Positions 9,132-18,218 of a DNA stretch of 64,000 bases are shown here, in pieces. A model generated the notes under the pieces. The model worked only from the letters and a program-made list of their open reading frames with translations, made no database searches and was not told the DNA's origin. Origin of the DNA: Hymenobacter taeanensis (GTDB lineage Bacteria; Bacteroidota; Bacteroidia; Cytophagales; Hymenobacteraceae); assembly GCF_013137895.1 (NCBI RefSeq), contig NZ_CP053538.1:2449001-2513000 (forward strand). Direction: 5' to 3'. Numbering within the stretch: position 1 is the first letter of the stretch; every line of letters begins with the position of its first letter. Both the position numbers and the translations under genes were made by a program.

Positions 9132-9495
9132 GTACGCCGTGCTGCGCGTGGTGCCACGCGTAGAGCGCGAGGAGTTCCTCAACGTGGGCGTAATCCTGTA
9201 CTGCTCCTCACAGGGGTTCTTGCAAGCCCGGTTTGAGGTGCCCGAGGCCCGCCTGCGCGCCTTTGCCGGCAATGAACTGGACCTGACCGAGCTCACCCAG
9301 CGGCTGCGCTCCTTCGAGCGCATTTGCCAGGGGCGCAAAGAGGGTGGGCCTATTGGGCAACTCCCGGTTGCCTCCCGGTTTCGGTGGCTCACGGCCACGC
9401 GCAGCACCATTGTGCAAACCTCACCCGTGCACCCCGGTAGGTGCACTGACCCCGCTGAAACCCTGGCGCGCCTATACGCCCAGCTAGTGCTGTAG
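9109..9495 (+). CDS. DUF3037 family protein, partner of HipA-like kinase
   Basis: 128 residues from the ATG at 9109, inside the end of the kinase gene. The sequence opens with YEYAVLRVVPRVEREEFLNVGVILYC, typical of DUF3037, a family of unknown function that is almost always beside a HipA-like kinase. The overlap implies translational coupling and perhaps a fixed ratio of the two proteins. Whether it is a substrate, inhibitor or scaffold of the kinase is not known. Confidence 0.8.
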   Translation: MPEKHLYEYAVLRVVPRVEREEFLNVGVILYCSSQGFLQARFEVPEARLRAFAGNELDLTELTQRLRSFERICQGRKEGGPIGQLPVASRFRWLTATRSTIVQTSPVHPGRCTDPAETLARLYAQLVL

Positions 9496-9610
9496 CCGCG
9501 CTGCAATGGGCAAAGCTTGGGGAGCTAAGAACCGGGTCGCAGGCGTGTATTGCTTTTGGTGAATGTGTTGCGTATCTTCAGATATACAACACTTTACACC
9601 ATATACGGCC

Positions 9611-9760
9611 ATGGAAACGAGACCAAGAAGATTCGCAGGATACTCAGGGCTGGGCCAGCGGCTTGGCAACTTACCTTGGTGGGCTTACGGGCTTATTATC
9701 CCTGGCGTGTATCTGCTGGGCTGGGTGCTGCATTGGGCGGGCCTTATTGCCGGAAAGTAG
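9611..9760 (+). CDS. Small membrane protein (49 aa)
   Basis: The ATG at 9611 follows an AT-rich stretch (9545-9605). The peptide has a basic head (METRPRRFAGYSG), a helix LPWWAYGLIIPGVYLLGW with a second hydrophobic stretch, and a GK tail. One or two short membrane passes are likely. A strong hairpin at 9805 closes the unit. No family is recognised. Confidence 0.5.
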   Translation: METRPRRFAGYSGLGQRLGNLPWWAYGLIIPGVYLLGWVLHWAGLIAGK

Positions 9761-9804
9761 GCTGCACTCCGGTACGCCGCCTTGCCAGTGCCGCTATAAA
9801 CAGG

Positions 9805-9832
9805 CACGGCCCTGCGCATGCGCAGGGCCGTG
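9805..9832. terminator. Perfect 28-base palindrome after the small membrane gene
   Basis: CACGGCCCTGCGCA is followed directly by its exact reverse complement, giving a 14-bp palindrome 45 bases beyond the stop of the small gene. No long T-tract follows. It probably ends transcription, with the hairpin at 9849-9898 serving the convergent gene. Confidence 0.6.
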
Positions 9833-9848
9833 AAAGGAAGTGCGCGCC

Positions 9849-9898
9849 GCTAGGCCACTGCAGTTGCCGTAGTTACACAGTAGCAGGAGTGGCCTAGC
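9849..9898. repeat. Inverted pair of GCTAGGCCACT motifs at the convergent gene end
   Basis: GCTAGGCCACT at 9849-9859 is matched by its exact complement at 9888-9898, the second copy overlapping the stop codon of the minus-strand gene. It belongs to the abundant CTAGGCCAC family of this window and can form an 11-bp stem with a 28-base loop. Confidence 0.7.
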
Positions 9899-10490
9899 CG
9901 TTTAGTTTTACAGGGGCCGTTGTACCTGATGGAGCTGCAGTGGGGGCCAGCTGCTGTAACAGGCTAAACAGCAGATGATAGATTTCCTGCAGCTGCGCCG
10001 GCTCTACAATGGCTTGCTCCTTGGTGAGCGTCAGGTACAGCTCATCCATATTGTCGTGATGCACGGGGGCCAGACTCAGGCGCAGCTCCTGATACTTCTG
10101 TAGCGTTTCGCGGCTGGCTGGGTCTGAGAGCAGTGCCTGCAGGGCGGCGGGGTCGTTGGTGGTGATGATGTACGCCGGGTCCAGCTCGGGGTAGCCTAGC
10201 TGCACATCGGTAAGGCCCAGTAGCTTACCAATTTCATGAATCCAGTCTTGCTCGTGCAGGGCAAACCGCAGCTCCACGCTGGCCGGAACGGGGGCCGTAA
10301 AAGTGGTCGTCTCGAAACCTCCCTCAAAGCCGCCACCCAGGTCAATGTCAATATCCAACCGAATGGTGTGGCCCTGTAGGTGCAGGTCGGCGGTGTATTC
10401 CAGCAGGTCAGTCTCGCGGGCCATGTCGGCGGCTACCTGCTGCCATAAGGCAGCCTCAGTGTCGGCGGAGAAAGAGCGAACAGTATCCAT
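9894..10490 (-). CDS. Hypothetical cytosolic protein (198 aa)
   Basis: I do not recognise a family. The protein is acidic, without signal peptide or membrane segment. The middle has alternating strands with a glycine patch (DLGGGFEGGFET); the C-terminal part is helical (LQEIYHLLFSLLQQL). Its TAG stop lies inside a CTAGGCCAC copy. The gene is 66 bases downstream of the esterase stop codon on the same strand, so the two may be cotranscribed. Confidence 0.7.
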   Translation of the reverse strand: MDTVRSFSADTEAALWQQVAADMARETDLLEYTADLHLQGHTIRLDIDIDLGGGFEGGFETTTFTAPVPASVELRFALHEQDWIHEIGKLLGLTDVQLGYPELDPAYIITTNDPAALQALLSDPASRETLQKYQELRLSLAPVHHDNMDELYLTLTKEQAIVEPAQLQEIYHLLFSLLQQLAPTAAPSGTTAPVKLNG

Positions 10491-10556
10491 GAGTAGGGAA
10501 GAGGGGGAAGTATGGGAGAATGTTTCCTACCTACTCATAAGAACCCCGATAGGTTG

Positions 10557-11663
10557 CTACTCGAAATCAAGATGAGTATTGAAAAACGGCAGCACCTGCT
10601 GATACACGCGCCCGGTACGTCCCATAATGCGGCTACCGTGGGTGCCCTCATACTCCTGCGCCGTGTGGCGCAAGCCAAAGCTACTAAGCCACGAGCTGAA
10701 GGTGTAGCAAGTGGGCGGAATGTGGCGTACCTCGTCCTGAGCGCCCCAGTCAAAAGCCAGGGCCCGAAGCTGGCGCAGCGCCGCAATGCGCGTAGGCAGT
10801 TGCGCGGTAGGAGTAGCGCCCACCCAGCGTCCCAGCACGGCATCACGCCGAGCCACGCTGTCGGCACCCAGAGAACCGGGCAAATCGGCACCGAACGGCT
10901 GTTTTTTTGGGGCCGCTGAGAAGGCCCGGGATAGAGATACCGTGGCGAAGGCTACATGGCTGCCCTGTACGTCGGCGGGGCCTTTGGCCCGCAGGGCAGT
11001 GGGCACGCCTGGGCCCGGCAGATAGCTGGGATGCGCCCCCAGAAAGGCGGGGCTCAGGGCGTAGGCCGCTGCCCAGGTACCCGGAAATTGCATGGCCAGC
11101 CGAATGGTGCCACCGCCACCCATGGAGTGTCCGGCCAGGCCACGGCTGCCAGGGCGAGCCAGCGTACGAAAGTTCTTGTCAACGAACTCTATCAGCTCCC
11201 GGGCGGTAAAGTCGGCCCAGGGGCCGTTGGTGGCCGAGTTAACATACCAACTGCCCCCAAAGCGCGTCTGCTCGTTAGGCACAACCAGGATAAAGGGCCG
11301 GATCTGACGGTCGGCAATGGCTTGGTCAAGCAGGCCTTTCATCCCATCCTGGTTGAAGATCAGGCTGTCGTTCCAGGTAAAACCGTGCAGGTAATATACC
11401 ACCGGGTAGCGCCGCTGCGGATGAGTTTCATAGTCGGCCGGCAAGTACACGCTCACGCGGCGGCGTGGGTTTTCGCCACCTGGGTTACCGCGCAGCAGCT
11501 TGGAGTCAAGAGTCTTTACTACCACGCGCCCAGCCGGAGGTGAGGGTGTCTGGGCCGCTAGCGGAAGCACGAACAGCCAACATAGTACTACCAGCAGCCC
11601 GGTTTTAAGGAAGTGTATGCTACTGTGTATTAAGGACGGAGGCTGCATCACTGGGCTATTCAT
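10557..11663 (-). CDS. Secreted alpha/beta-hydrolase esterase (esterase D / antigen 85 type)
   Basis: 368 residues from the ATG at 11663 (a TTG three codons earlier is less likely). A signal peptide ends near LPLAAQTP. Then comes an esterase-D fold: YPVVYYLHGF oxyanion strand, AGHSMGGGG nucleophile serine near 170, an acidic residue in WGAQDE, and histidine in YEGTHGSR. Members hydrolyse carboxyl esters such as feruloyl or acyl esters; the substrate here is unknown. Location is the periplasm or cell surface. There is no lipobox and no T9SS tail. Confidence 0.85.
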   Translation of the reverse strand: MNSPVMQPPSLIHSSIHFLKTGLLVVLCWLFVLPLAAQTPSPPAGRVVVKTLDSKLLRGNPGGENPRRRVSVYLPADYETHPQRRYPVVYYLHGFTWNDSLIFNQDGMKGLLDQAIADRQIRPFILVVPNEQTRFGGSWYVNSATNGPWADFTARELIEFVDKNFRTLARPGSRGLAGHSMGGGGTIRLAMQFPGTWAAAYALSPAFLGAHPSYLPGPGVPTALRAKGPADVQGSHVAFATVSLSRAFSAAPKKQPFGADLPGSLGADSVARRDAVLGRWVGATPTAQLPTRIAALRQLRALAFDWGAQDEVRHIPPTCYTFSSWLSSFGLRHTAQEYEGTHGSRIMGRTGRVYQQVLPFFNTHLDFE

Positions 11664-11873
11664 TGAAATCAAGTAGACAGTTGCTAGGGGAAGTGAAAGG
11701 GACTAGTATTCCTGGATTAGTACGCGCTGAACAGAGCAGCCCGATAAGCTACAGGCTCTCTAAGGCAACGGTTGTTGCCCAAAGCGACTGCAATCTATCG
11801 AGCTGCGACTATATGTGCCAGGTGACCTTAGTAGCACAGGCTTACTAGGTACTAGCGGAGTGGCCTAGGCCAG

Positions 11874-14120
11874 TTAAATCAGCTTATCGGGGGTGATGGG
11901 CAGCTCCCGCACGCGCTTGCCAGTGGCATTGAACACCGCGTTGGCAATGGCGGGGGCCACGCCGATGATGGCAATTTCGCCGATGCCTTTCGTGCCGAGG
12001 GCATTCACGTAGGGGTCGGGCTGGTTTACGAAGGCCACCTGCACGTCGGGCGCATCGGCGTGGACGGGCACGTGATATTCGGCCAGGTCCTTGGTGACGT
12101 AGCGGCCGAACCGGTCATCGATGAGGGCGTGCTCGGTCAGGGCCATGCCAATACCGCCCACGGCACCGCCCTTCATCTGGTTGCCAGCCGTTTTCTCGTT
12201 CACAATAGTCCCCGCATCGGCGCAGGAAACCAGCTTGCTCACGCGCACCTCGCCGGTAAGCTGGTGCACGCGCACCTCGGCAAAGTGCACTGAGTACGAG
12301 TACATAGAATAGTTCTTCTGGTTGTCGCCCTGGGGCTTCGACTCTACGGTAACAAAGCCGCCATCGGCCTGCTTCAGCAGATCAGCGAAGCTGGCGCGGG
12401 CGCTGGGGTTACCATTCAGGCCCACGTAGCCATCGGCAAAAACTACGTCTTCTTTTTTAGCTGAAGCAAAGGCGGTATTGCTGGTGGCCGCCATGGTGCG
12501 CAGCTTCTCTTTCAGTGCCAAACAAGCTTCCTGCACGGCCGGGCCCACCGTGTTTACAATGGCGGAACCCCCTTGCGTAGGCGCGGGTGCAAACTGCGAG
12601 TTGCCCCACTCAAACTTGATTTTATCGGGTGAGAGACCCAGCGTGTCGGCGGCAATCTGAGTCATGGCAGTGCCAGTACCGGGGCCGATGTCCGTCACGG
12701 CGCTTTGTAGAAGCACTGTGCCGTTAGGCAGCAGCCGGATGTTGGCCTGGGAGGAGCCGCGGTGCGCCCCAAAGGTGCCCACGCCCATGCCGTAGCCCAC
12801 CAGCCAGTCGCCGTCGCGCAGGCTGCCGGGCTTCAGCTGCCGCTTGTTCCAGCCCACGCGCTCGGCGCCCATCTGGTAGCATTCCTTCAGAAACTTGCTC
12901 GACCACGGCTTGCCGTTTTCGGGGTCCTTGTCGGTGTAGTTGCGCAGCCGAAACTCCATGGGGTCCATGTTCAGCAGGTGCGCCATTTCATCCATCGCCG
13001 ACTCCAGGGCAAATGCTCCCGTGGCCTCGCCGGGGCCGCGCATCCAGATGGGCGTGCTCACGTCGAGGGCGGCAATGCGGTAGCGGGTATTCACGTTCGG
13101 CGACTGGTACATCATGCGGGTCTGCTGCACCGTCGATTCCGTGAACTCCTCGTAGCTGGAGGTCTGGCCCACGGCTTCATGGGTGATGGCCGTGATTCTA
13201 CCGTCGGGCGTGGCGCTCATGCCCACTTTCTGCCAGGTAAAGGGACGGTAGCCCACCATGGTGGTCATCTGCTCGCGCGTGAGTACCAGCTTCACCGGCC
13301 GGTTTACCTTCTTGGCCGCAATGATGGCCGCCGACTCGTGGGGCCAGCTGTGCAGGGCATTGCCAAAGGCGCCGCCCACAAACGTGGCAATGACCTTTAC
13401 GTTCTCTTCGGGCAGGCCCCACTCTTTGGCGAAGTCGCGCCGGGTAGCCATGGTGCCCTGGGTCTTGTCGTAAATCGTCAGGCGGTCGGGAGCTTCCCAG
13501 TGGGCGGTAATGGATTGCAGCTCCATGGGGTGGTGCACCTCCGTCGGGATAACGTACTCCGATTCCAGCTGAACCGCGCCGGTTTTGTAGGCATCAGCGG
13601 TGCCGCGCACGTAGTCAGCCACCCCCGACTTCGGGTTTCTCTTCGCCTGGGTAGGTACAAATGCCTGCTGTATACCCACGGCCATGTCGGTTACGTGTTT
13701 GTCCTGCTCATATTGGGCTTTCACCAGCCGGGCGGCGTAGCGGGCACGTTCCAGCGTGTCGGCCACTACCACCGCAATCGGCTGGTCGTTGAAGCGCACC
13801 AGATCGTCATTGAACACCTTGAGGCGGCCGCCTACGGTCTGGGGCTGAGAAGGGTCTTTGCCCGTCGGAACGAACCCCGGAACCTTGGGCGAGTTGAAAT
13901 GGGTGATAACCGCCAGCACGCCGGGGGCCCGCTCAGCGGCGCGGGCATCAATGTTTTTGATCCGGCCCTTCGCAATGGTGCTGCCCACAAGCACGGCATA
14001 GCTCATGTTGGGCAGGTTGTACTCAGCGGAGTAAGTGGCAGCACCCGTAACCTTAAGCCGGCCATCTACCCGGTTCATGGGCTTGCCGATATTGTTTTTG
14101 GGAGTGGGAGTAGTATCCAT
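11874..14120 (-). CDS. paoC: Aldehyde oxidoreductase molybdopterin subunit, second copy
   Basis: 748 residues, last gene of the operon, 33 bases after its paralogue. Xanthine-dehydrogenase-family large subunit: the N-terminal a/b hammerhead (PMNRVDGRLKVTGAATYSAEY), then FVGGAFGNAL, RGPGEATGAFALESAMDE with the substrate-positioning Arg, GPGTGTAMTQIAADTLG at the cofactor, and near the end GTKGIGEIAIIG with the catalytic Glu. All key residues are present, so it should be active. PaoC (YagR) of E. coli oxidises aromatic and other aldehydes in the periplasm. It is close in sequence to the neighbour; the reason for two copies is unknown. It carries no own Tat signal and probably travels with PaoA. 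Confidence 0.9.
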   Translation of the reverse strand: MDTTPTPKNNIGKPMNRVDGRLKVTGAATYSAEYNLPNMSYAVLVGSTIAKGRIKNIDARAAERAPGVLAVITHFNSPKVPGFVPTGKDPSQPQTVGGRLKVFNDDLVRFNDQPIAVVVADTLERARYAARLVKAQYEQDKHVTDMAVGIQQAFVPTQAKRNPKSGVADYVRGTADAYKTGAVQLESEYVIPTEVHHPMELQSITAHWEAPDRLTIYDKTQGTMATRRDFAKEWGLPEENVKVIATFVGGAFGNALHSWPHESAAIIAAKKVNRPVKLVLTREQMTTMVGYRPFTWQKVGMSATPDGRITAITHEAVGQTSSYEEFTESTVQQTRMMYQSPNVNTRYRIAALDVSTPIWMRGPGEATGAFALESAMDEMAHLLNMDPMEFRLRNYTDKDPENGKPWSSKFLKECYQMGAERVGWNKRQLKPGSLRDGDWLVGYGMGVGTFGAHRGSSQANIRLLPNGTVLLQSAVTDIGPGTGTAMTQIAADTLGLSPDKIKFEWGNSQFAPAPTQGGSAIVNTVGPAVQEACLALKEKLRTMAATSNTAFASAKKEDVVFADGYVGLNGNPSARASFADLLKQADGGFVTVESKPQGDNQKNYSMYSYSVHFAEVRVHQLTGEVRVSKLVSCADAGTIVNEKTAGNQMKGGAVGGIGMALTEHALIDDRFGRYVTKDLAEYHVPVHADAPDVQVAFVNQPDPYVNALGTKGIGEIAIIGVAPAIANAVFNATGKRVRELPITPDKLI

Positions 14121-14153
14121 AAAAAACGAAGTGCGAATGAGTGACCGACTGGC

Positions 14154-16376
14154 CTAGACCAGTTTATCGGGGGTGATGGGAAGCTCCCGGACGCGCGTGC
14201 CGGTGGCGTGGTACACGGCATTGGCCACGGCGGCGGCAAAGCCTACCAGGCCAATCTCGCCGAGGCCCTTGGCGCCCGTGGGGCTGATGATAGGGTCGGG
14301 TTTATCAATGAACTGCACGTCAATGGCCGGCATGTCGGCGTTGACGGGCACGTGGTACTCGGCCAGGTCGTGGTTGATGAAGTTGCCGTAGCGGTGGTCG
14401 ATGACGGCCTGCTCCATGAGCGCCTGCCCAATGCCCCACACCACCGCGCCCAGCACCTGGCTGCGAGCGGTGGTGTGGTTGAGCACCCGCCCCGCATCTA
14501 CCACCGATACCACGCGGTTCACGCGCACCTCGCCGGTGAGGGCGTGCACGTGCACCTCCACGAAGTTGGCGCAAAACGACTTGCCCGAGTGCTCCTTCAG
14601 CTCCGGCCCGCCCTTCGACTGGCGCGTGACTTCCAGCATGGGCAGGTTTTGCTGCCTGAGAAGTTCCACGTACGAAAGCCGCTTGCTGCTGTCCTGAGCC
14701 AGTTGCAACTCTCCGTTGCGGGCCACCAACTCAGCAGGCGGCACCTGGCTGAATGCAGAGCCCGTTTGGTTGCGGGCCAGGTTCTGCAGTTGTTCGCGCA
14801 GCGCCACGCACACCTCATGCACCACTGAGCCCACCGACGTAGCCGTGTGCGAGCCGGCCTGAATGGGGGCAGGTGGCAGGGCCGAGTCGCCGAGCTCAAA
14901 CCGAATGTTCTCGGGCGCTACGCCGCTGGCATCGGCGGCAATCTGGGTCATGATGGTGCCCGTGCCGGGGCCAGTATCGGCGGTGGCGCTCTGGATGAGC
15001 AGGGTGCCATCGGCCATCAGGCGGGCCTTGGCGGTGGCTTCCTGCCGCTCCGACTTGTAGATGCCTGAGCTCATGCCCTGGCCCACGAGCCAGTCGCCCT
15101 GCCGCGTGGCGCGGGGCACGGGGTTGCGCTTGCTCCACCCGAAGCTAGCGGCACCGCGCTCGTAGCACTCGCGCAGGTGCTTGCTGGCCCAGGGCTTGTC
15201 GTTTTCGGGGTCGGTTTCGGCGTAGTTGCGCAGGCGCAGGGCCACGGGGTCCATCTTGAGCGCGTAGGCCAGTTCGTCCATCGCCGACTCCAGAGCAAAA
15301 GACCCGCTCGATTCGCCGGGGCCACGCGTCCAGCAGGGCGTGCTCACGTCCAGGGGCACCACCTTGTACACCGTGTTCATGTTGGGCGTGCGGTACGCCG
15401 ACTTGGTGGGGTGCACAATGCGCTCGGCAAACTGCTCGTACTGGGAGGTGTTGCCGAACGCCTCGTGCGTGACGCCCACCAGGGCCCCATCCGCCGCAGC
15501 GCCCAGCCCCATTTTCTGCATCGACCTTGGCCGGTAGCCCACCAAGTTAAACTCCTGCTCGCGGCGCAGCATCAGCTTCACGGGGTGGCCTACGTGCTTG
15601 GCCCCGAGGATGGCTGCCGTCTCCTGGGGCCAGATGCGCGAGGAACCTCCGAAAGCCCCACCCACGAAGGGCGAATGCACCAGCACCTTCTCCTCGGGCA
15701 GCTGAAACATGCGCATGAGGTCTTGCTGGGCCAGTTTGGGCGCCTGAGTTTTGTTGTAGACCGTCAGCTTATCACCCTCCCAGAGCGCAATGGCGGCGTG
15801 CATTTCCAAGGGGGTGTGCACCTGAATGGGCGTGCCGTACTGTTGCTCAATGTGTACTGGGGCCGTGCGGTAGGCGTAGGCCTGTCCGCGCGAGTAGTCC
15901 TTTTCCTTCTTGGGCTCAGTGCCTTGCTGTAGGTTAGCTGCCAGGTCGGTTTGGTGGGGCTGCTGCTCGTAGGCCACGCGCACCAGCGAAGCGGCGTAGC
16001 GGGCCTGTTCCAGCGTTTCAGCAATGGCCAGGGCCACGGGCTGGTTGTAGAAGTGAATCTGGTCGTCGTAGAAAATCTTGATCTCCTGACCTTCTACCCG
16101 CGGGTTGTTGCTGGCCTTGGCATCAGAGTAGCCGGGTACTTTGGGGGAGTTTCGATACGTGACAATGGCCAGTACGCCCGGGGCTTTTTCTGCCGCAGCC
16201 GTGTTAAGCTCCTTGATACGGCCCCGCGCTACCGTGCTCGTCACCAGTACCCCGTGCTTCACGCCCGCCACCGGGTGCTCAGCCGCGTACCGGGCCGCGC
16301 CGGTCACTTTCAGCCGGCCGTCCACGCGCTGCATCGGGTTTCCGACGACTCCAGTCTCAGCGGGTTGCTTGGGCAT
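14154..16376 (-). CDS. paoC: Aldehyde oxidoreductase molybdopterin subunit, first copy
   Basis: 740 residues. It has the same order of motifs as the downstream copy: hammerhead (PMQRVDGRLKVTGAARYAAEH), FVGGAFGGSS, RGPGESSGSFALESAMDE, GPGTGTIMTQIAADASG, and the catalytic GAKGLGEIGLVG. The full set suggests a functional molybdenum-cofactor subunit of a PaoABC-type enzyme. A 223-base gap with an inverted repeat separates it from the FAD-subunit gene, so its level may differ from that of the first two genes. The two paralogues could give alternative enzymes with shared PaoA and PaoB, which is inference. Confidence 0.9.
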   Translation of the reverse strand: MPKQPAETGVVGNPMQRVDGRLKVTGAARYAAEHPVAGVKHGVLVTSTVARGRIKELNTAAAEKAPGVLAIVTYRNSPKVPGYSDAKASNNPRVEGQEIKIFYDDQIHFYNQPVALAIAETLEQARYAASLVRVAYEQQPHQTDLAANLQQGTEPKKEKDYSRGQAYAYRTAPVHIEQQYGTPIQVHTPLEMHAAIALWEGDKLTVYNKTQAPKLAQQDLMRMFQLPEEKVLVHSPFVGGAFGGSSRIWPQETAAILGAKHVGHPVKLMLRREQEFNLVGYRPRSMQKMGLGAAADGALVGVTHEAFGNTSQYEQFAERIVHPTKSAYRTPNMNTVYKVVPLDVSTPCWTRGPGESSGSFALESAMDELAYALKMDPVALRLRNYAETDPENDKPWASKHLRECYERGAASFGWSKRNPVPRATRQGDWLVGQGMSSGIYKSERQEATAKARLMADGTLLIQSATADTGPGTGTIMTQIAADASGVAPENIRFELGDSALPPAPIQAGSHTATSVGSVVHEVCVALREQLQNLARNQTGSAFSQVPPAELVARNGELQLAQDSSKRLSYVELLRQQNLPMLEVTRQSKGGPELKEHSGKSFCANFVEVHVHALTGEVRVNRVVSVVDAGRVLNHTTARSQVLGAVVWGIGQALMEQAVIDHRYGNFINHDLAEYHVPVNADMPAIDVQFIDKPDPIISPTGAKGLGEIGLVGFAAAVANAVYHATGTRVRELPITPDKLV

Positions 16377-16400
16377 GGGATGGGTGAATTGGATGGTGAG

Positions 16401-16581
16401 TTTGTTCTGGCGGGCGCCTCACCCCCCGGCCCCCTCTTCGAAAAAGGAGAGGGGGAGCCGAACGGAAGAGCTATAAAGGCCTGCTATGTGTCTTTAGCTA
16501 GGAGCAGAGAAAGTGGACTACTACGAAGACTAGAGCTAGTTCCCCTCTCCCTTTCGGAGAGGGGCTAGGGTTGAGGCGCGC
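16401..16581. repeat. Imperfect inverted repeat of the CCTCACCCCCGGCCC family
   Basis: Left arm: TTCTGGCGGGCGCCTCACCC, then CCCGGCCCCCTCTTC and a GAGAGGGGGAGCC half hairpin (16406-16459). Right arm: CCCCTCTCCCTTTCGGAGAG followed by a TGAGGCGCGC end (16542-16581). It is the same element type as 31074-31273 but more diverged, lying inside the pao operon between the FAD gene and the first molybdopterin gene. Confidence 0.7.
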
Positions 16582-16599
16582 TAGAGCTAGAAAAGCCCT

Positions 16600-17583
16600 C
16601 TAGGCTGCTGCAGTGGCATTCTTCAGGGCTTGTATGATGGAGTTTGGGCCGAGCTTTAGCTTGTAGGCGTTGTGCTTGAAGGCCTTGGCATCGCGCATGG
16701 CGATGGCGGCGGCTTGACGGAACGTTTCTTCTGTGGCGGGCTTGCCGACCAGGAATTTCTCTGCTTCGTTGAGGCGCCAGGGCTTGTGGGCTACACCGCC
16801 CATAGCCAGGCGGGCATCTTTGATGGTGCCATTGTCGAGGTGGAGGGCGGCGGCCACGGAGAGCAGGGCGAAAGCGTAGGAAGCCCGCTCGCGCACTTTC
16901 AGGTAGTGCACGTTTTTGGTGAAGGGCCCGTCGGGAATGTCAACGGCGGTAATTAGCTCGCCTTGCTCCAGGTTAGTGTCCTTCTGGGGCGTGTCGCCGG
17001 GGAGGCGGTGGAATTCTACGAACGGAATGCGCCGGTCGCCGCGGGGGCCACTGACCAGCACCGTGGCATCGAGGGCGGCTAGAGCCACGCTCATGTCGGA
17101 GGGGTGCACGGCAATGCACTTATCCGAGAAGCCGAAGATGGCGTGCATGCGGTTGATGCCTTCCAGGGCGCCGCAGCCCGAGCCCGGCTCGCGCTTGTTG
17201 CAGGGCATAGCCGTGTCATAGAAGTAGTAGCAGCGGGTGCGCTGGAGCATGTTGCCACCCACCGTAGCCATGTTCCGCAGCTGCGCTGAGGCGCCAGCTT
17301 TCAGAGCCTGGGCCAGCAACGGTTGTTTTTCCAGCACTAGCTTATCCTCTGAAACTGCCGTGTTTGAGGCCAGCGCCCCTATGCGGAGGCCGCCGTTTTC
17401 TTTCTCAATCTTGTTGAGAGGCAGCTTGTTGATGTCGACCAGCTTTTGCGGGCTCATCACGCCCCGCTTCATCAAATCAACGAGGTTGGTGCCGCCGGCA
17501 ATGAACTGGGCCGAGGTGTCCTTGGCTAGCGCATCAATGGCTGCTTTCTGCTTGGTGGGGCGAACGTATTGGAACTGGTTCAT
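16600..17583 (-). CDS. paoB: Aldehyde oxidoreductase FAD-binding subunit with extra iron-sulfur segment
   Basis: 327 residues. The start is the ATG at 17583, which overlaps the stop of the upstream gene as ATGA; a longer in-frame ORF only reads through that gene. Domains: VAO/CDH-type FAD domain with FIAGGTNLVDLMK (about 30-45) and RNMATVGGNMLQRTRC, then CO-dehydrogenase flavoprotein C-terminal domain. The insert RCYYFYDT...CNKREPGSGCGALEG...KCIAVHP carries the cysteines that bind an additional 4Fe-4S cluster in YagS/PaoB. The protein links electrons from the 2Fe-2S clusters to FAD. It belongs to a coupled operon. Confidence 0.92.
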   Translation of the reverse strand: MNQFQYVRPTKQKAAIDALAKDTSAQFIAGGTNLVDLMKRGVMSPQKLVDINKLPLNKIEKENGGLRIGALASNTAVSEDKLVLEKQPLLAQALKAGASAQLRNMATVGGNMLQRTRCYYFYDTAMPCNKREPGSGCGALEGINRMHAIFGFSDKCIAVHPSDMSVALAALDATVLVSGPRGDRRIPFVEFHRLPGDTPQKDTNLEQGELITAVDIPDGPFTKNVHYLKVRERASYAFALLSVAAALHLDNGTIKDARLAMGGVAHKPWRLNEAEKFLVGKPATEETFRQAAAIAMRDAKAFKHNAYKLKLGPNSIIQALKNATAAA

Positions 17584-18218
17584 ACTTTCTGACCGCCGTT
17601 TTTCACGTCCTGAATGGCCGCTACAATATTGGAATAAGCACCGCAGCGGCAGATGTTGCCGCTCATGTACTCCTTGATCTCCCCCTCGGAGCCCGCGTGG
17701 CCCTCCCGGATGCACGCCACCGCCGACATAATCTGGCCGGGGGTGCAGTAGCCGCACTGGAAGCCGTCGTGCTTCACGAAAGCCTCCTGCATAGGGTGCA
17801 GCTTATCGCCGTCGGCCAAGCCTTCAATGGTGGTGATTTTCTTGCCGTCTTCCATCACGGCCAAGCGCAGGCAGGAGTTTACCCGCTCACCATCTACGTG
17901 CACCGTGCAGGCCCCGCACTGGCCGTAGTCGCAGCCTTTTTTGGTGCCGGTGAGGTGGAGCTGCTCACGCAGCAAGTCCAGCAGCGTAGTGCGGGGCTCT
18001 ACCGAGAGCTTATGCTTCACGCCGTTTACTTCCAGCTTCAAGGGCACTTTCTCGAAAGCGGCCGCCACTTTCTCATCCCACTCCGCCGCGGCTGCTTGCA
18101 GCACGGGGCCGGGGGTGAGGGCAACGGCAGTTAGAAGGGTAGATTTTTTTAGGAAATCCCGACGGTTACCGTCGTGGCCAGCGTTTTCCGGAGGTGTTCC
18201 AGGGTTCTCGTCTGCCAT
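17580..18218 (-). CDS. paoA: Aldehyde oxidoreductase 2Fe-2S subunit with Tat signal
   Basis: 212 residues. The N-terminus carries a twin-arginine signal (NRRDFLKKS near 20-28, then a hydrophobic stretch to AAAA), so the folded enzyme is exported to the periplasm. It has a plant-type ferredoxin domain with CDYGQCGACTVHVDG and a later Cys, then the second 2Fe-2S domain with QCGYCTPGQ and NICRCGAY. This matches PaoA/YagT. It heads the operon paoA-paoB-paoC-paoC; no PaoD/XdhC maturation gene lies in the window, so it must be elsewhere. Confidence 0.93.
   Translation of the reverse strand: MADENPGTPPENAGHDGNRRDFLKKSTLLTAVALTPGPVLQAAAAEWDEKVAAAFEKVPLKLEVNGVKHKLSVEPRTTLLDLLREQLHLTGTKKGCDYGQCGACTVHVDGERVNSCLRLAVMEDGKKITTIEGLADGDKLHPMQEAFVKHDGFQCGYCTPGQIMSAVACIREGHAGSEGEIKEYMSGNICRCGAYSNIVAAIQDVKNGGQKV

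Noticed and set aside
12762..14144. 460-residue open frame on the plus strand
   Set aside because: Antisense to paoC copy 2. The protein is low-complexity His/Ala/Gly-rich without motifs, typical of open frames opposite GC-rich genes.
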